Of a stretch of DNA of 37,901 nucleotides, positions 7,084-14,551 are shown piece after piece; position 1 is the first letter of the stretch; each line of letters opens with the position of its first letter. The stretch spans positions 1 through 37,901 of the forward strand of contig JAFYGX010000240.1 of NCBI GenBank assembly GCA_017543025.1, given 5' to 3'. Source of the DNA: Solobacterium sp. Its GTDB lineage: Bacteria; Bacillota_I; Bacilli_A; Erysipelotrichales; Erysipelotrichaceae. The position numbers were made by a program, and so were the translations under genes. The notes below the pieces were generated by a model. The model did not search any database, was not told the DNA's origin, and worked only from the letters and a program-made list of their open reading frames with translations.

Positions 7084-9369
7084 TTACCTGCAGGCGTAGA
7101 AACCGATGCCCTCATTCTTCCAGCCGGACGCTACCAGACTGTCACGCTCCGCAGTGCTCTTCGTATAATGATGCGAGCCTGTGGTTGCGCTCGGATTAAA
7201 CAGACGGTACATCGGTATGGACTTCGCATCATCCGCATACCAGCCGATGCCCTCGTATTTCCATCCGGTAGAAACCAGGCTGTCCCGTTCCTTTGCGTTT
7301 GACGTATAGTGGTGATCTCCGGAATTCGGGTTGTAGAGCCGGTACATCGGTGTACTGGACTTCTTCGCCGCTTTGAATCCGACACCTTCATACTTCCAGC
7401 CTGCATTCACAAGCGTCGTCCGCTCATTCATATTGCCGGTATAGAAATGTTCTCCGTTTGACGGATTATACATCCGGTACATATTCACCGTATCCGAAGT
7501 CGGAGATGGTTCCGGCGTTACCGTCGGCGTCGGCGTCGCACCTTTGGTTGTATAAAGCCTCATGCGCGCATCACATTTATAAGTAGCCCCGTTAATCTTA
7601 CATCCGGGTCCGCTCATCGCTGCGGTAAACCTGATATTTCTGGAACTGGCGCTGCCAATACCTTCCGTAACTACGCGAACAGAGCCGCTGCCTGTGTAGG
7701 TAATTGTAAGCGTCACTTTCTTTTTCTCTGTCACATTGATCGCATGTGACAGCGGCACCGAATAGAAGCCCGTATGCGTTGTCTTTTTAACCGCTGTGGA
7801 AACGGTGGAACCGTCGGAGACAGAAATCTCGACATTCAGATTCTGGGAACCTGTCTCAAAGCCGACCGCCCGGATCACTTCACCTGCATCCACCGTGTAC
7901 TCCTGTGTGACGGCTGCGGTTCTGCTGAACCGGTAGGTACGGTTCGGAAGCGGTACGGAATCATAGGAATAACAGTAGTTGTACAGTGTTTTGGTCACAT
8001 CATATGCCAGAACATTGGCAGAGTTCAGAAAACCCTTGTCATAATAGGAAAGCCAGAAATAACCGCGGATACTGTCACCCTGCTCGCCCCAGCTGTTGCG
8101 GACCAGCCATGCGCCGTTGCCGGCCGGCCGGCAGCCTGCGGTAAAATTGCTGGCAGGGAAATTATCATCCCAGCCGACGATCATTACCCGGTGATTCGTA
8201 TCATTCAGCTGACTGTAGAAGCAGTTGTTCTTCTTGTTGTATCTCACCTTATATAACTTACCGGTCTTCTTGCTTCTCCAGTTTCCGGTTCTTGCCCACA
8301 TGGAAGCGTTGACTGCACCGTGATCGCGGATCGCTTCCTTGATACTGACTGTATCTTTCGGGCTGATCAGATATGCGCCAACCGTCTGTGCCACGTTGGA
8401 AGAAACCGCATATTTCATATCCGGAACCAGAGTGTAGCCAGCAGAATACGGAACATCGGTTTCATTGACCGGACCGACATTGTTCGTCAGTGCACGATAT
8501 GCCATCGATGCAGTTCCGCCGTTGCTGAGATAGCTCGGGTTCTTGCCTTTATAGGCAGCGGTATCGCCTGTGTGGTTGTTCTTCGGATCGGTATACGTAT
8601 GAGCAGTGAAATATGCAAGCTGCAGTTCCGACAAATCGATCGACGAATTCGCAAGTCCGTCATGAATCATATCTGCTTCCAGAGAATCGATGTTCGCAAA
8701 GCTCCAGCAGGCACCTTCTTTACCCTGATTGCGCACTGCAGGAAGCGCAGCTCTTGTATCAAATTTCGAAGGAAGCGATGCGCCGAGCAGATCATCATCC
8801 CGCTGCAGTACTTCGAGTTCGTAATCCAGTTCCTCTTCGTCCTCTTCTTCCGAAACAGGACCGTACAGGCCGTCTCCGACAAAGAGATACATGAGCGGAA
8901 GTTCCGCATCTTCGCTTACCTGATATCCTTCAAATTCCGGATAGAATTCAAACTGTTCGTCATCCTGTTCGTAATCTTCCATGCATTCCCATGTGACAGG
9001 AACGTCCAGCCATTCTCCTTCATCCGTTTCTGATCCGCTTACACGGACACGCAGCACTGCTGGAAACATCGCCTTCGCTTCCGCAAGCGAGGGTTTTTCT
9101 TCTGCCTCAAAGTCTTCCGTTTCCGGTGCTTCAATCTCCCGGATCAGGCCTTCACCTTCTGTCAGTTCGGCCATCTCCGTCTCGGTTTCCGGCTCTTCCG
9201 GAATTTCCTGTGGAGCTTCTTCCGGCATTTCTTCCGATGCCAGTTCCTCTGCAGCAGTTTCGTCTTCCGGATTCTCAGCAGTTTCTTCCGCAAGCACAGA
9301 GACACTGCCCGCAAACGTACTGAGCGAAAGAGTCAGTGCCAGAAGTGATTTCAAAATTGTTCCGCTCAT
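7084..9369 (-). CDS. Secreted papain-family (C1A) cysteine peptidase with DUF5648-like repeats
   Basis: The 761-residue predicted extracellular peptidase has a signal peptide (cut near VLA|EET), a Glu-rich segment (about 28-75), a linker or propeptide-like region, and a C1A domain (about 200-470). The active site is complete: Gln in VRNQGKEGACWSF, Cys221, His393 in NHRVMIVGWDD and Asn425 in VRNSWGEQGD. A beta-sandwich-like region, a short TPTPTVTPEPSP linker and three C-terminal repeats follow (YRMYNPSNGEHFYT, YRLYNPNSGDHHYT, YRLFNPSATTGSHHYT). Bacterial relatives digest host or dietary protein; the substrate here is unknown. AAAGGGG lies six bases before ATG 9369. It has its own promoter (9428) and terminator (7026). 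Confidence 0.92.
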   Translation of the reverse strand: MSGTILKSLLALTLSLSTFAGSVSVLAEETAENPEDETAAEELASEEMPEEAPQEIPEEPETETEMAELTEGEGLIREIEAPETEDFEAEEKPSLAEAKAMFPAVLRVRVSGSETDEGEWLDVPVTWECMEDYEQDDEQFEFYPEFEGYQVSEDAELPLMYLFVGDGLYGPVSEEEDEEELDYELEVLQRDDDLLGASLPSKFDTRAALPAVRNQGKEGACWSFANIDSLEADMIHDGLANSSIDLSELQLAYFTAHTYTDPKNNHTGDTAAYKGKNPSYLSNGGTASMAYRALTNNVGPVNETDVPYSAGYTLVPDMKYAVSSNVAQTVGAYLISPKDTVSIKEAIRDHGAVNASMWARTGNWRSKKTGKLYKVRYNKKNNCFYSQLNDTNHRVMIVGWDDNFPASNFTAGCRPAGNGAWLVRNSWGEQGDSIRGYFWLSYYDKGFLNSANVLAYDVTKTLYNYCYSYDSVPLPNRTYRFSRTAAVTQEYTVDAGEVIRAVGFETGSQNLNVEISVSDGSTVSTAVKKTTHTGFYSVPLSHAINVTEKKKVTLTITYTGSGSVRVVTEGIGSASSRNIRFTAAMSGPGCKINGATYKCDARMRLYTTKGATPTPTVTPEPSPTSDTVNMYRMYNPSNGEHFYTGNMNERTTLVNAGWKYEGVGFKAAKKSSTPMYRLYNPNSGDHHYTSNAKERDSLVSTGWKYEGIGWYADDAKSIPMYRLFNPSATTGSHHYTKSTAERDSLVASGWKNEGIGFYACR

Positions 9370-9427
9370 TCAATACCCCTTTCCCTTCTAAAAATGGTCT
9401 GAGTCATTTTTCAGAAAAACTATCTGT

Positions 9428-9433
9428 ATTATA
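9428..9433 (-). promoter_or_regulatory. Extended -10 promoter of the 7084-9369 peptidase gene
   Basis: The minus strand reads TGATATAAT, a perfect -10 with a TG extension, giving a leader of about 50 bases. The -35 is weak (TTTATA at 17 bases). Confidence 0.55.
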
Positions 9434-9457
9434 TCAGTCCGAACTTTACCTATAAAA

Positions 9458-9484
9458 CAAAATCCGCTTCATTTTCAGATTTTG
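9458..9484. other. AT-rich hairpin upstream of the peptidase promoter
   Basis: CAAAATC and GATTTTG flank 13 bases. On the minus strand the stem is followed by TTTTATA and could be a weak terminator that insulates the promoter at 9428. It also covers the -35 area, so an operator role is possible. No other evidence. Confidence 0.3.
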
Positions 9485-9515
9485 TCTTACCATCCTCTCC
9501 AACTGCACGGATTGA

Positions 9516-9656
9516 ATCGGAATACCATGCAGGCACAGGGTTTCGAACAGCAGAAACCGCATTGACAGCCTTGAGGAAGAATTTGCGAAACGGCATCTCA
9601 GAATCTGTGACCCGTTTCTGAACCATTACAGGGAATTAGGCGGAACCGGATACTGA
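9516..9656 (+). other. Possible gene relict (46 open codons without a start)
   Basis: The plus strand stays open from a TGA at 9513 to a TGA at 9654 and reads with protein-like composition (SRNRIDSLEEEFAKRHLRI, then a short tail ending GGTGY). It lacks an ATG, GTG or TTG start. A plus-strand terminator follows at 9683 with no other plus-strand gene nearby. Together these hint at the 3' remnant of a lost gene. I do not recognise the family, and chance is not excluded. Confidence 0.2.
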
Positions 9657-9682
9657 TCAGAAATTATTCCATCTTTACTCAC

Positions 9683-9718
9683 AAAACAGCAGAAGCAGCA
9701 GGAAATTCTGCTGTTTTT
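9683..9718 (+). terminator. Orphan plus-strand terminator
   Basis: AACAGCAG / CTGCTGTT stem with a 15-base loop and a run of five T on the plus strand. No intact plus-strand gene precedes it within 6 kb. The flanking AAAA could also give weak minus-strand function. Confidence 0.6.
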
Positions 9719-9766
9719 CTGTTTGCCGAAGCATATACCGCACATACGGTACGCCTGCATCAACTG

Positions 9767-9799
9767 AAAAGCGCCAGCCGCTGTGTTTCAGGCTGACGC
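9767..9799 (-). terminator. Terminator of the 9835-12429 peptidase gene
   Basis: On the minus strand GCGTCAGCC pairs with GGCTGGCGC (one G-U) and is followed by TTTTC, 36 bases past the stop. Confidence 0.8.
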
Positions 9800-9834
9800 G
9801 ATTGCAGTTTTTTCAGATTCTTCTTATATCGGTA

Positions 9835-12429
9835 TTATCTGCAGGTATAGAACCCGATGCCTTCATACTTCCACCCCGCATCAATGAGATTCTGTTTTTC
9901 CGTTTCATTGCTGGTGTAATGATGCGAACCGGTAACCGCATTCGGGTTATACAGACGATACTGCGCAACTCCCCTGTTGTCATCCGCATACCAGCCGATG
10001 CCTTCATACTTCCAGCCGGAAGCGATCAGACTGTCCTTTTCCTGCTCGCTGCGGGTGTAATGATGATCCCCGGCATTCGGGTTATAAAGACGGTACATCG
10101 GCGTATCGGAACTCAGTGGACTGCGGAATCCCACGCCTTCATACTTCCAGCCTGCATTCACCAGATTCTCACGTTCTTCCGTGCTCTTTGTATAGAAATG
10201 CTCGCCGCTGTTGGGATTATACATGCGGTACATCACTCTCGTTTCAATCCAGTTTGCCCGGTAAGTCCGGTTTCCGGTGCTTCCGGTTTCAATCCGGACA
10301 CTCCGGTTGTCATTTCCTTCGAGATCGGTTCCCGACCAGCCAAGGAAGGTATAGCCTTTTTTCTGCGGATTGAGCAGTGTGATCGGATCCGACTCGACAT
10401 TGTACTCTTCCGGGTTTTTGTCCGACACGCTTCCCCCATCGAGATCATAGCTGATCGTATAGGTGATCGGTTTTCCCTCTGCTGTGACCGTGAGATTCTT
10501 TGCGGGCATTTTGAACGGCACTTCGCTTATTTCGCTCCAGTGATCTACTTCATACCCCGTTTTGCAGGTCGCTTCCGGTTCAACCTCCGCTTCAAACAGA
10601 TAGGTGCCGCTTCCGCTCACGGATTCGATGCATTTACCGGCCTGGAAGACTGCCTGATAGCTGTTTCTGGTATAGGAATAGGTTACCGTTTCCTTTCCCG
10701 ACTCACTGATTACCACACTCTGTGCCTCCGGTGACGTAAATCCTTCCTGATCCCGCACCATCGGCGTTACTTCCGTGCCTGGCGTAAGCGTATAGAATTT
10801 CACTTCTTCAAACGTTTCAAATACGCCTTTTTCCATCGTTTCCTTCTGATGAACTGCAGTTCCGTAGATGCCTTCGCCGTCTTTCGTAAACAGCTTGACA
10901 CGGGCGTCCTTTTCATAATGTTTCGAGTTCAGGGTAAATCCCGGCCCGCTTGTCGCTCCGGTATATTCGATGCCTTTTTTTACGCTCGTGCCGTTGCCTT
11001 CCGCAAGAATGACAATCTCTGCACCTGATTCTGATTCCACGTGCAGCGAAACCGTCACATTTTTCCGTTCACTGATATACAGCGGCTTGTTCAGCACAAT
11101 TGTATAGAACCCGGCATACGATGTATGGACTGTTCCGGCTGCCGGTTCCTTCCCGTCGCTTACTTCCGCCGTCACATCAGCGTCAGCGCTGCCGATCTCA
11201 AATCCGATCCGTTCAATCCACTCATTCCCGTCCACGATATACGAAGTCGAAAGATCTGCCTTGCCGGTCTTAACCCGATATACCGTACCGGGATACGGCA
11301 CCGTATCGTAGGAATAACAATGATCCGCAGTTTCCTTCGTACCGTCATATGCCGCAACCGCAGACTTATTGACACCGGAATCTTCATAGGAAATCCAGAA
11401 ATACCCGTTGAAGCATTCGCTGTCTTTTCCCCAGCTGTTGCGGACCAGCCATGCGCCGTTTTCCTTCGGCTGCAAATCCGTGTTGAACTTCGTCCTATCA
11501 AAGTTATCGTCCCATCCCACCAGCATCACCGCATGGTCGGTCGAAGGTTCTTCACTGTAATAGTAATAGCAGTTGTTTGCTTTGTTATAGTACCGGTCTC
11601 TATCAAGCACATGCATTGCGGCTGCCACCCCGCCGTGTTCCCTGATCGCATGTTTGATGCCGTCCCGATCGGCTGCGGGAATCATAAAGGCATTTGTCAG
11701 CTGCACCGCATCGCTGCTTACCGCATACTTCATATCCGGAACAAGCGTCTCTGCCTGGTCATACGGAACATCGCTTTCGTTTACAGCGCCAACCATGCCG
11801 GCCATTGCCCGATAGGCAAAGATCGCGTTGCCGCCGTTGTCCAGATAATGCCTGGTACCGGTGTAATTAATCTCATCTCCGGTATGATTGCCCTTTGGAT
11901 CCGTATAGTTATGCGCGGTGAAATAGCCCAGCTGAAGTTCGGACAGATCGATTTCCTCTTTCCCGTAAACTCCGTCATGAATCATATCCGCTTCCAGCGC
12001 CCCGATCGAGGCAAATGTCCAGCAGGAACCGTACGGACTCTGATTCCGTACCTTCGGAAGCCCGCTTCGGGCGTCATACGCCGGTTCCAGCGGTTCACTG
12101 AACAGAAGCTCGCTGTTCCGCTGTGATTCCGGCACTTCATATTCCGGCTCCAGATCAATATAGGTCAGAAGCGATTCATCAATCACCTCTTCGTCTTCCG
12201 ACTCTTCCGGCTGTTCTTCTTCAGCCGCTTCCCCCGTTTCTTCCGTAACTTCTCCGGTTTCCTCTTCAGCCTGCGGTTCTTCTGTTTCTTCTGTTTCTGC
12301 AGCTTCTTCCGCTGTTTCAGTTATCGGTTCTTCCGTTTCTTCCGCAATCACAGGAAGCTCTGCAGCGGATACTGCCAGCCCGAATGCGAGAAGTCCACGG
12401 GCAATTCTGCCTTTGAACGTTGCTTTCAT
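9835..12429 (-). CDS. Secreted papain-family (C1A) cysteine peptidase with InlB-type and DUF5648-like repeats
   Basis: This 864-residue protein is the largest paralogue. It has a signal peptide (cut near VIA|EET), a Glu/Thr-rich acidic segment (about 30-85), and a C1A domain (about 115-380) with a complete site: Cys136 in YGSCWTF, His299 in TDHAVMLVGWDD and Asn331 in VRNSWGK. A beta region follows, then beta-grasp-like repeats (about 545-725) ending in an InlB/Listeria-Bacteroides-type unit (ISYDLDGG ... GYTFLGWSG ... YRANW), and three C-terminal repeats (YRMYNPNSGEHFYT, YRLYNPNAGDHHYT, YRLYNPNAVTGSHHYT). The InlB-type block is absent from the other paralogues. GGAGG lies four bases before ATG 12429. 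Predicted extracellular protease with surface-binding modules. Confidence 0.92.
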   Translation of the reverse strand: MKATFKGRIARGLLAFGLAVSAAELPVIAEETEEPITETAEEAAETEETEEPQAEEETGEVTEETGEAAEEEQPEESEDEEVIDESLLTYIDLEPEYEVPESQRNSELLFSEPLEPAYDARSGLPKVRNQSPYGSCWTFASIGALEADMIHDGVYGKEEIDLSELQLGYFTAHNYTDPKGNHTGDEINYTGTRHYLDNGGNAIFAYRAMAGMVGAVNESDVPYDQAETLVPDMKYAVSSDAVQLTNAFMIPAADRDGIKHAIREHGGVAAAMHVLDRDRYYNKANNCYYYYSEEPSTDHAVMLVGWDDNFDRTKFNTDLQPKENGAWLVRNSWGKDSECFNGYFWISYEDSGVNKSAVAAYDGTKETADHCYSYDTVPYPGTVYRVKTGKADLSTSYIVDGNEWIERIGFEIGSADADVTAEVSDGKEPAAGTVHTSYAGFYTIVLNKPLYISERKNVTVSLHVESESGAEIVILAEGNGTSVKKGIEYTGATSGPGFTLNSKHYEKDARVKLFTKDGEGIYGTAVHQKETMEKGVFETFEEVKFYTLTPGTEVTPMVRDQEGFTSPEAQSVVISESGKETVTYSYTRNSYQAVFQAGKCIESVSGSGTYLFEAEVEPEATCKTGYEVDHWSEISEVPFKMPAKNLTVTAEGKPITYTISYDLDGGSVSDKNPEEYNVESDPITLLNPQKKGYTFLGWSGTDLEGNDNRSVRIETGSTGNRTYRANWIETRVMYRMYNPNSGEHFYTKSTEERENLVNAGWKYEGVGFRSPLSSDTPMYRLYNPNAGDHHYTRSEQEKDSLIASGWKYEGIGWYADDNRGVAQYRLYNPNAVTGSHHYTSNETEKQNLIDAGWKYEGIGFYTCR

Positions 12430-12479
12430 CCTTCCTCCCCTGTTCCTTTTTCTGTTCCCAAAAAACAGTATCGGCTTCT

Positions 12480-12517
12480 ATTATAACCTGCGATCGGTTC
12501 TGCGCCTGCCCGCAGGC
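12480..12517 (-). promoter_or_regulatory. -10 box with palindrome over the -35 region, 12429 peptidase gene
   Basis: The minus strand has TATAAT at 12480-12485, about 50 bases before the ATG. At 12504-12517 a perfect palindrome GCCTGCCCGCAGGC covers the -35 position, where no consensus hexamer is seen. A factor binding there could repress or activate. It may instead be part of adjacent terminator-rich DNA. Confidence 0.4.
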
Positions 12518-12519
12518 AG

Positions 12520-12551
12520 AAAAAAACGGGCCGTTTCTGACCCTGGCCCGT
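12520..12551 (-). terminator. Terminator of the CarD-like gene
   Basis: Stem ACGGGCC / GGCCCGT with a 12-base loop, followed on the minus strand by seven T, 26 bases past the stop at 12577. Confidence 0.9.
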
Positions 12552-12576
12552 CCGAAATCTGCCGCTGACTGACGGT

Positions 12577-13092
12577 TTATTCCGGTTTGATCCCTGCTTT
12601 CCGGATATCGCTGACTGCTTTTTCAAAGTATGCTTTTGATTCTTCATAACTCATCTGAAGGGCAACCGAAAGCTCGGAATAAAGAAAGTTCTCCGCTTTT
12701 TCCAGATACTCCGCATCGATACTGGCAAGCTTCTTATGGTTCCTCATCCGCTCATCATTGCGGAGATAGGATGTTTTAATGATACAGATGAGTTCTTCCA
12801 GCGAATCGCCTTTCATTAACGCGGCATACTGACTTTTCATATTCGCCGGCTTTGATTCGAGCGTTTCAATCGCCGACGCATTCCGGATCAGCTCCTCGAT
12901 CTGTTCCTTCGTTACCAGATCTCTGAGATGGCCTGCTTTATTGGATACGGGCACCTGCATGGTAACAGAATCATCCGTACTGTTATAAGGCACGAGGATA
13001 TAGCACATCTCACCGGTAAAATCGCTCTTTTTTCTGCCTTTGACCCTGCATACATCTCTGCGGAACACGACGATATCATCGACATTATACAT
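12577..13092 (-). CDS. CarD-like transcriptional regulator
   Basis: The 171-residue protein opens with MYNVDDIVVFRRDVCRVKGR, the typical start of a CarD/TRCF RNA-polymerase-interacting domain (about 1-60). A helical C-terminal region follows (about 70-165), matching CarD family size. CarD proteins bind the RNAP beta subunit and stabilise the open complex at promoters. ATG 13092 is chosen over an in-frame upstream ATG at 13122 because AAAGGAGG lies nine bases before it and the family motif starts there. Promoter at 13127 and terminator at 12520 make it monocistronic. Confidence 0.88.
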   Translation of the reverse strand: MYNVDDIVVFRRDVCRVKGRKKSDFTGEMCYILVPYNSTDDSVTMQVPVSNKAGHLRDLVTKEQIEELIRNASAIETLESKPANMKSQYAALMKGDSLEELICIIKTSYLRNDERMRNHKKLASIDAEYLEKAENFLYSELSVALQMSYEESKAYFEKAVSDIRKAGIKPE

Positions 13093-13126
13093 GCGCTTTT
13101 TCCTCCTTTTTTCGCTAATCATAGTT

Positions 13127-13132
13127 ATTATA
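13127..13132 (-). promoter_or_regulatory. Extended -10 promoter of the CarD-like gene
   Basis: The minus strand reads TGCTATAAT (TG extension plus perfect -10), 34 bases before the ATG at 13092. The leader starts close to the AAAGGAGG ribosome site. Confidence 0.55.
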
Positions 13133-13218
13133 GCACAGAATGCCCATTAATTAAAATTACGAATTATTTCACAAGCGATGATTTTATCACTGTATTCAGC
13201 ACTTATATGCGGGTACGT

Positions 13219-14442
13219 TTAAACAATCTGCAGAATGAAGAGCTTCAGATAAGAGGTTTCGGGAACCCCGGCCAGAACCGGATGGTCCATCGACGCATGG
13301 CGCTGTTCCACAATCCTGATCCGTACTCCCGCTTCCATTGCCGCTTCTTCCAGCATCTGCTGAAACGCCGCATCCAGCATGAAATGCGAACAGGAGGCCG
13401 TCACCAGATAGCCGCCGCGCGGCAGCAGGCGCATCGCAGACGCATTGATCCTGCGGTATCCGTTTCTTGCGGCGTGAACGGTACTGCGGCTTTTCGTAAA
13501 TGCCGGCGGATCGAGAATGATCATGTCATACTTCTTCGGCTCATTGCGAAGTCTGTCCAGCAGTTCAAACACATCCGAACAGACAAAGTCCATCTTCTCG
13601 CGAAGCCCGTTGCGTTCCGCATTCCGCTCTGCCATGGCCAGCGCGCTCTCTGAGATATCTGCCGCCGTCACATGCACAGCGCCCGCCTTCGCCGCATTCA
13701 ATGCGAAGCTTCCTGTATGCGTGCAGGTGTCCAGAACCGTTCTTCCTTCCGCAATTCTCCAGATTGCCTTCCGGTTATATTTCTGATCGAGAAAGAACCC
13801 GGTCTTCTGTCCGTTTTCAACATCCACTTCATACTGAATGCCGTTTTCCGTAATCACGGTCACCGCAGACGGATCCGGTTTCGGGCTGCAGTCCGCCCAG
13901 CCCTTATATAACGGAAGGCCCTCCTTCCTGCGCAGTTCCCCTTCATTGCGCTCAAAAATACCGCGCACCGGCTCTCCTTTTTCCTGCAGGAAGTCCATCA
14001 TTGCCTGATATATCACCTGTTTGCGCTGTTCCATTCCATAGGAGAGAATCTCGCAGACAAGCAGGTCATTATAGCGGTCTGCCGTTACTCCCGGCAGTCC
14101 GTCCGCTTCTCCGTGAATCAGCCGGCAGGCAGAAACATCCTCTTTCATCACGGTATAGCGGTATTCCATCGCATACCGGACACGCCGCACAAAAAACGCA
14201 TCCCCGAATGTTTCATTCGCATTCATATCCAGCAGACGGATCCGTATCCTCGAATGTTCACTGTACAGCCCCGTTCCAAGATAGCTGCCTTTCAGGGAAA
14301 ACACATCGATCAGACTGCCGTTTTCAATTCCTTCCGGACAATTCGTAATCTCATCTTCAAAAACCCACGGATGTCCTTTTTTCAGGGAAGCCTCCTGTTT
14401 TTTCGTCACAGTGGCAGACGGAAAATTTCTCTTCTGTTTCAT
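13219..14442 (-). CDS. Class I SAM-dependent rRNA methyltransferase, RlmI-like
   Basis: The 407-residue protein has an N-terminal PUA domain (about 8-80, KKGHPWVFEDEI). A middle RlmI-type region follows, then a Rossmann methyltransferase domain with VLDTCTHTGSFALNA (SAM motif I), ILDPPAFTKS (motif IV) and TASCSHFM carrying the candidate nucleophile Cys. The family makes m5C in 23S rRNA (m5C1962 in E. coli RlmI); the exact base here is inferred. ATG 14442 follows GAGG by seven bases; the GTG at 14454 is rejected. It is divergent from the MBOAT operon. I see no convincing terminator between its stop and the CarD promoter. Confidence 0.9.
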   Translation of the reverse strand: MKQKRNFPSATVTKKQEASLKKGHPWVFEDEITNCPEGIENGSLIDVFSLKGSYLGTGLYSEHSRIRIRLLDMNANETFGDAFFVRRVRYAMEYRYTVMKEDVSACRLIHGEADGLPGVTADRYNDLLVCEILSYGMEQRKQVIYQAMMDFLQEKGEPVRGIFERNEGELRRKEGLPLYKGWADCSPKPDPSAVTVITENGIQYEVDVENGQKTGFFLDQKYNRKAIWRIAEGRTVLDTCTHTGSFALNAAKAGAVHVTAADISESALAMAERNAERNGLREKMDFVCSDVFELLDRLRNEPKKYDMIILDPPAFTKSRSTVHAARNGYRRINASAMRLLPRGGYLVTASCSHFMLDAAFQQMLEEAAMEAGVRIRIVEQRHASMDHPVLAGVPETSYLKLFILQIV

Positions 14443-14485
14443 CTTTACCCTCACCGGTGCAATCGTATCATCTGTGATCGTCTTT

Positions 14486-14500
14486 CGGAAAGCGTTTCCG
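14486..14500. promoter_or_regulatory. LacI/CcpA-type operator-like palindrome in divergent intergenic region
   Basis: CGGAAAGCGTTTCCG is a perfect 15-base palindrome around a central C. Its AAAGCGTTT core resembles cre sites and other LacI-family operators, but the outer bases differ from the cre consensus. It lies 25 bases upstream of the MBOAT -10 box and 44 bases upstream of the methyltransferase start. Confidence 0.35.
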
Positions 14501-14522
14501 CCTGTTTTTTCCGGTTGGTTAT

Positions 14523-14531
14523 TGATATAAT
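14523..14531 (+). promoter_or_regulatory. Extended -10 promoter of the MBOAT operon
   Basis: TGATATAAT, with the -10 at 14526-14531, leaves 20 bases before ATG 14552, so the leader would be only about 13 bases long and has no Shine-Dalgarno sequence. The -35 match is poor. Confidence 0.5.
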
Positions 14532-14551
14532 AGGCCTCGGATTTTCATTCT

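Noticed and set aside
9802..10734. 310-codon plus-strand open frame opposite the large peptidase gene
   Set aside because: It is the antisense of the DUF5648 and InlB-repeat coding region. Its repeated motifs mirror the YNPN repeats of the real gene, and it has no ribosome site of its own.
11041..12126. 361-codon plus-strand frame opposite the large peptidase
   Set aside because: Shadow of the C1A domain. No ribosome site and no recognisable domain.
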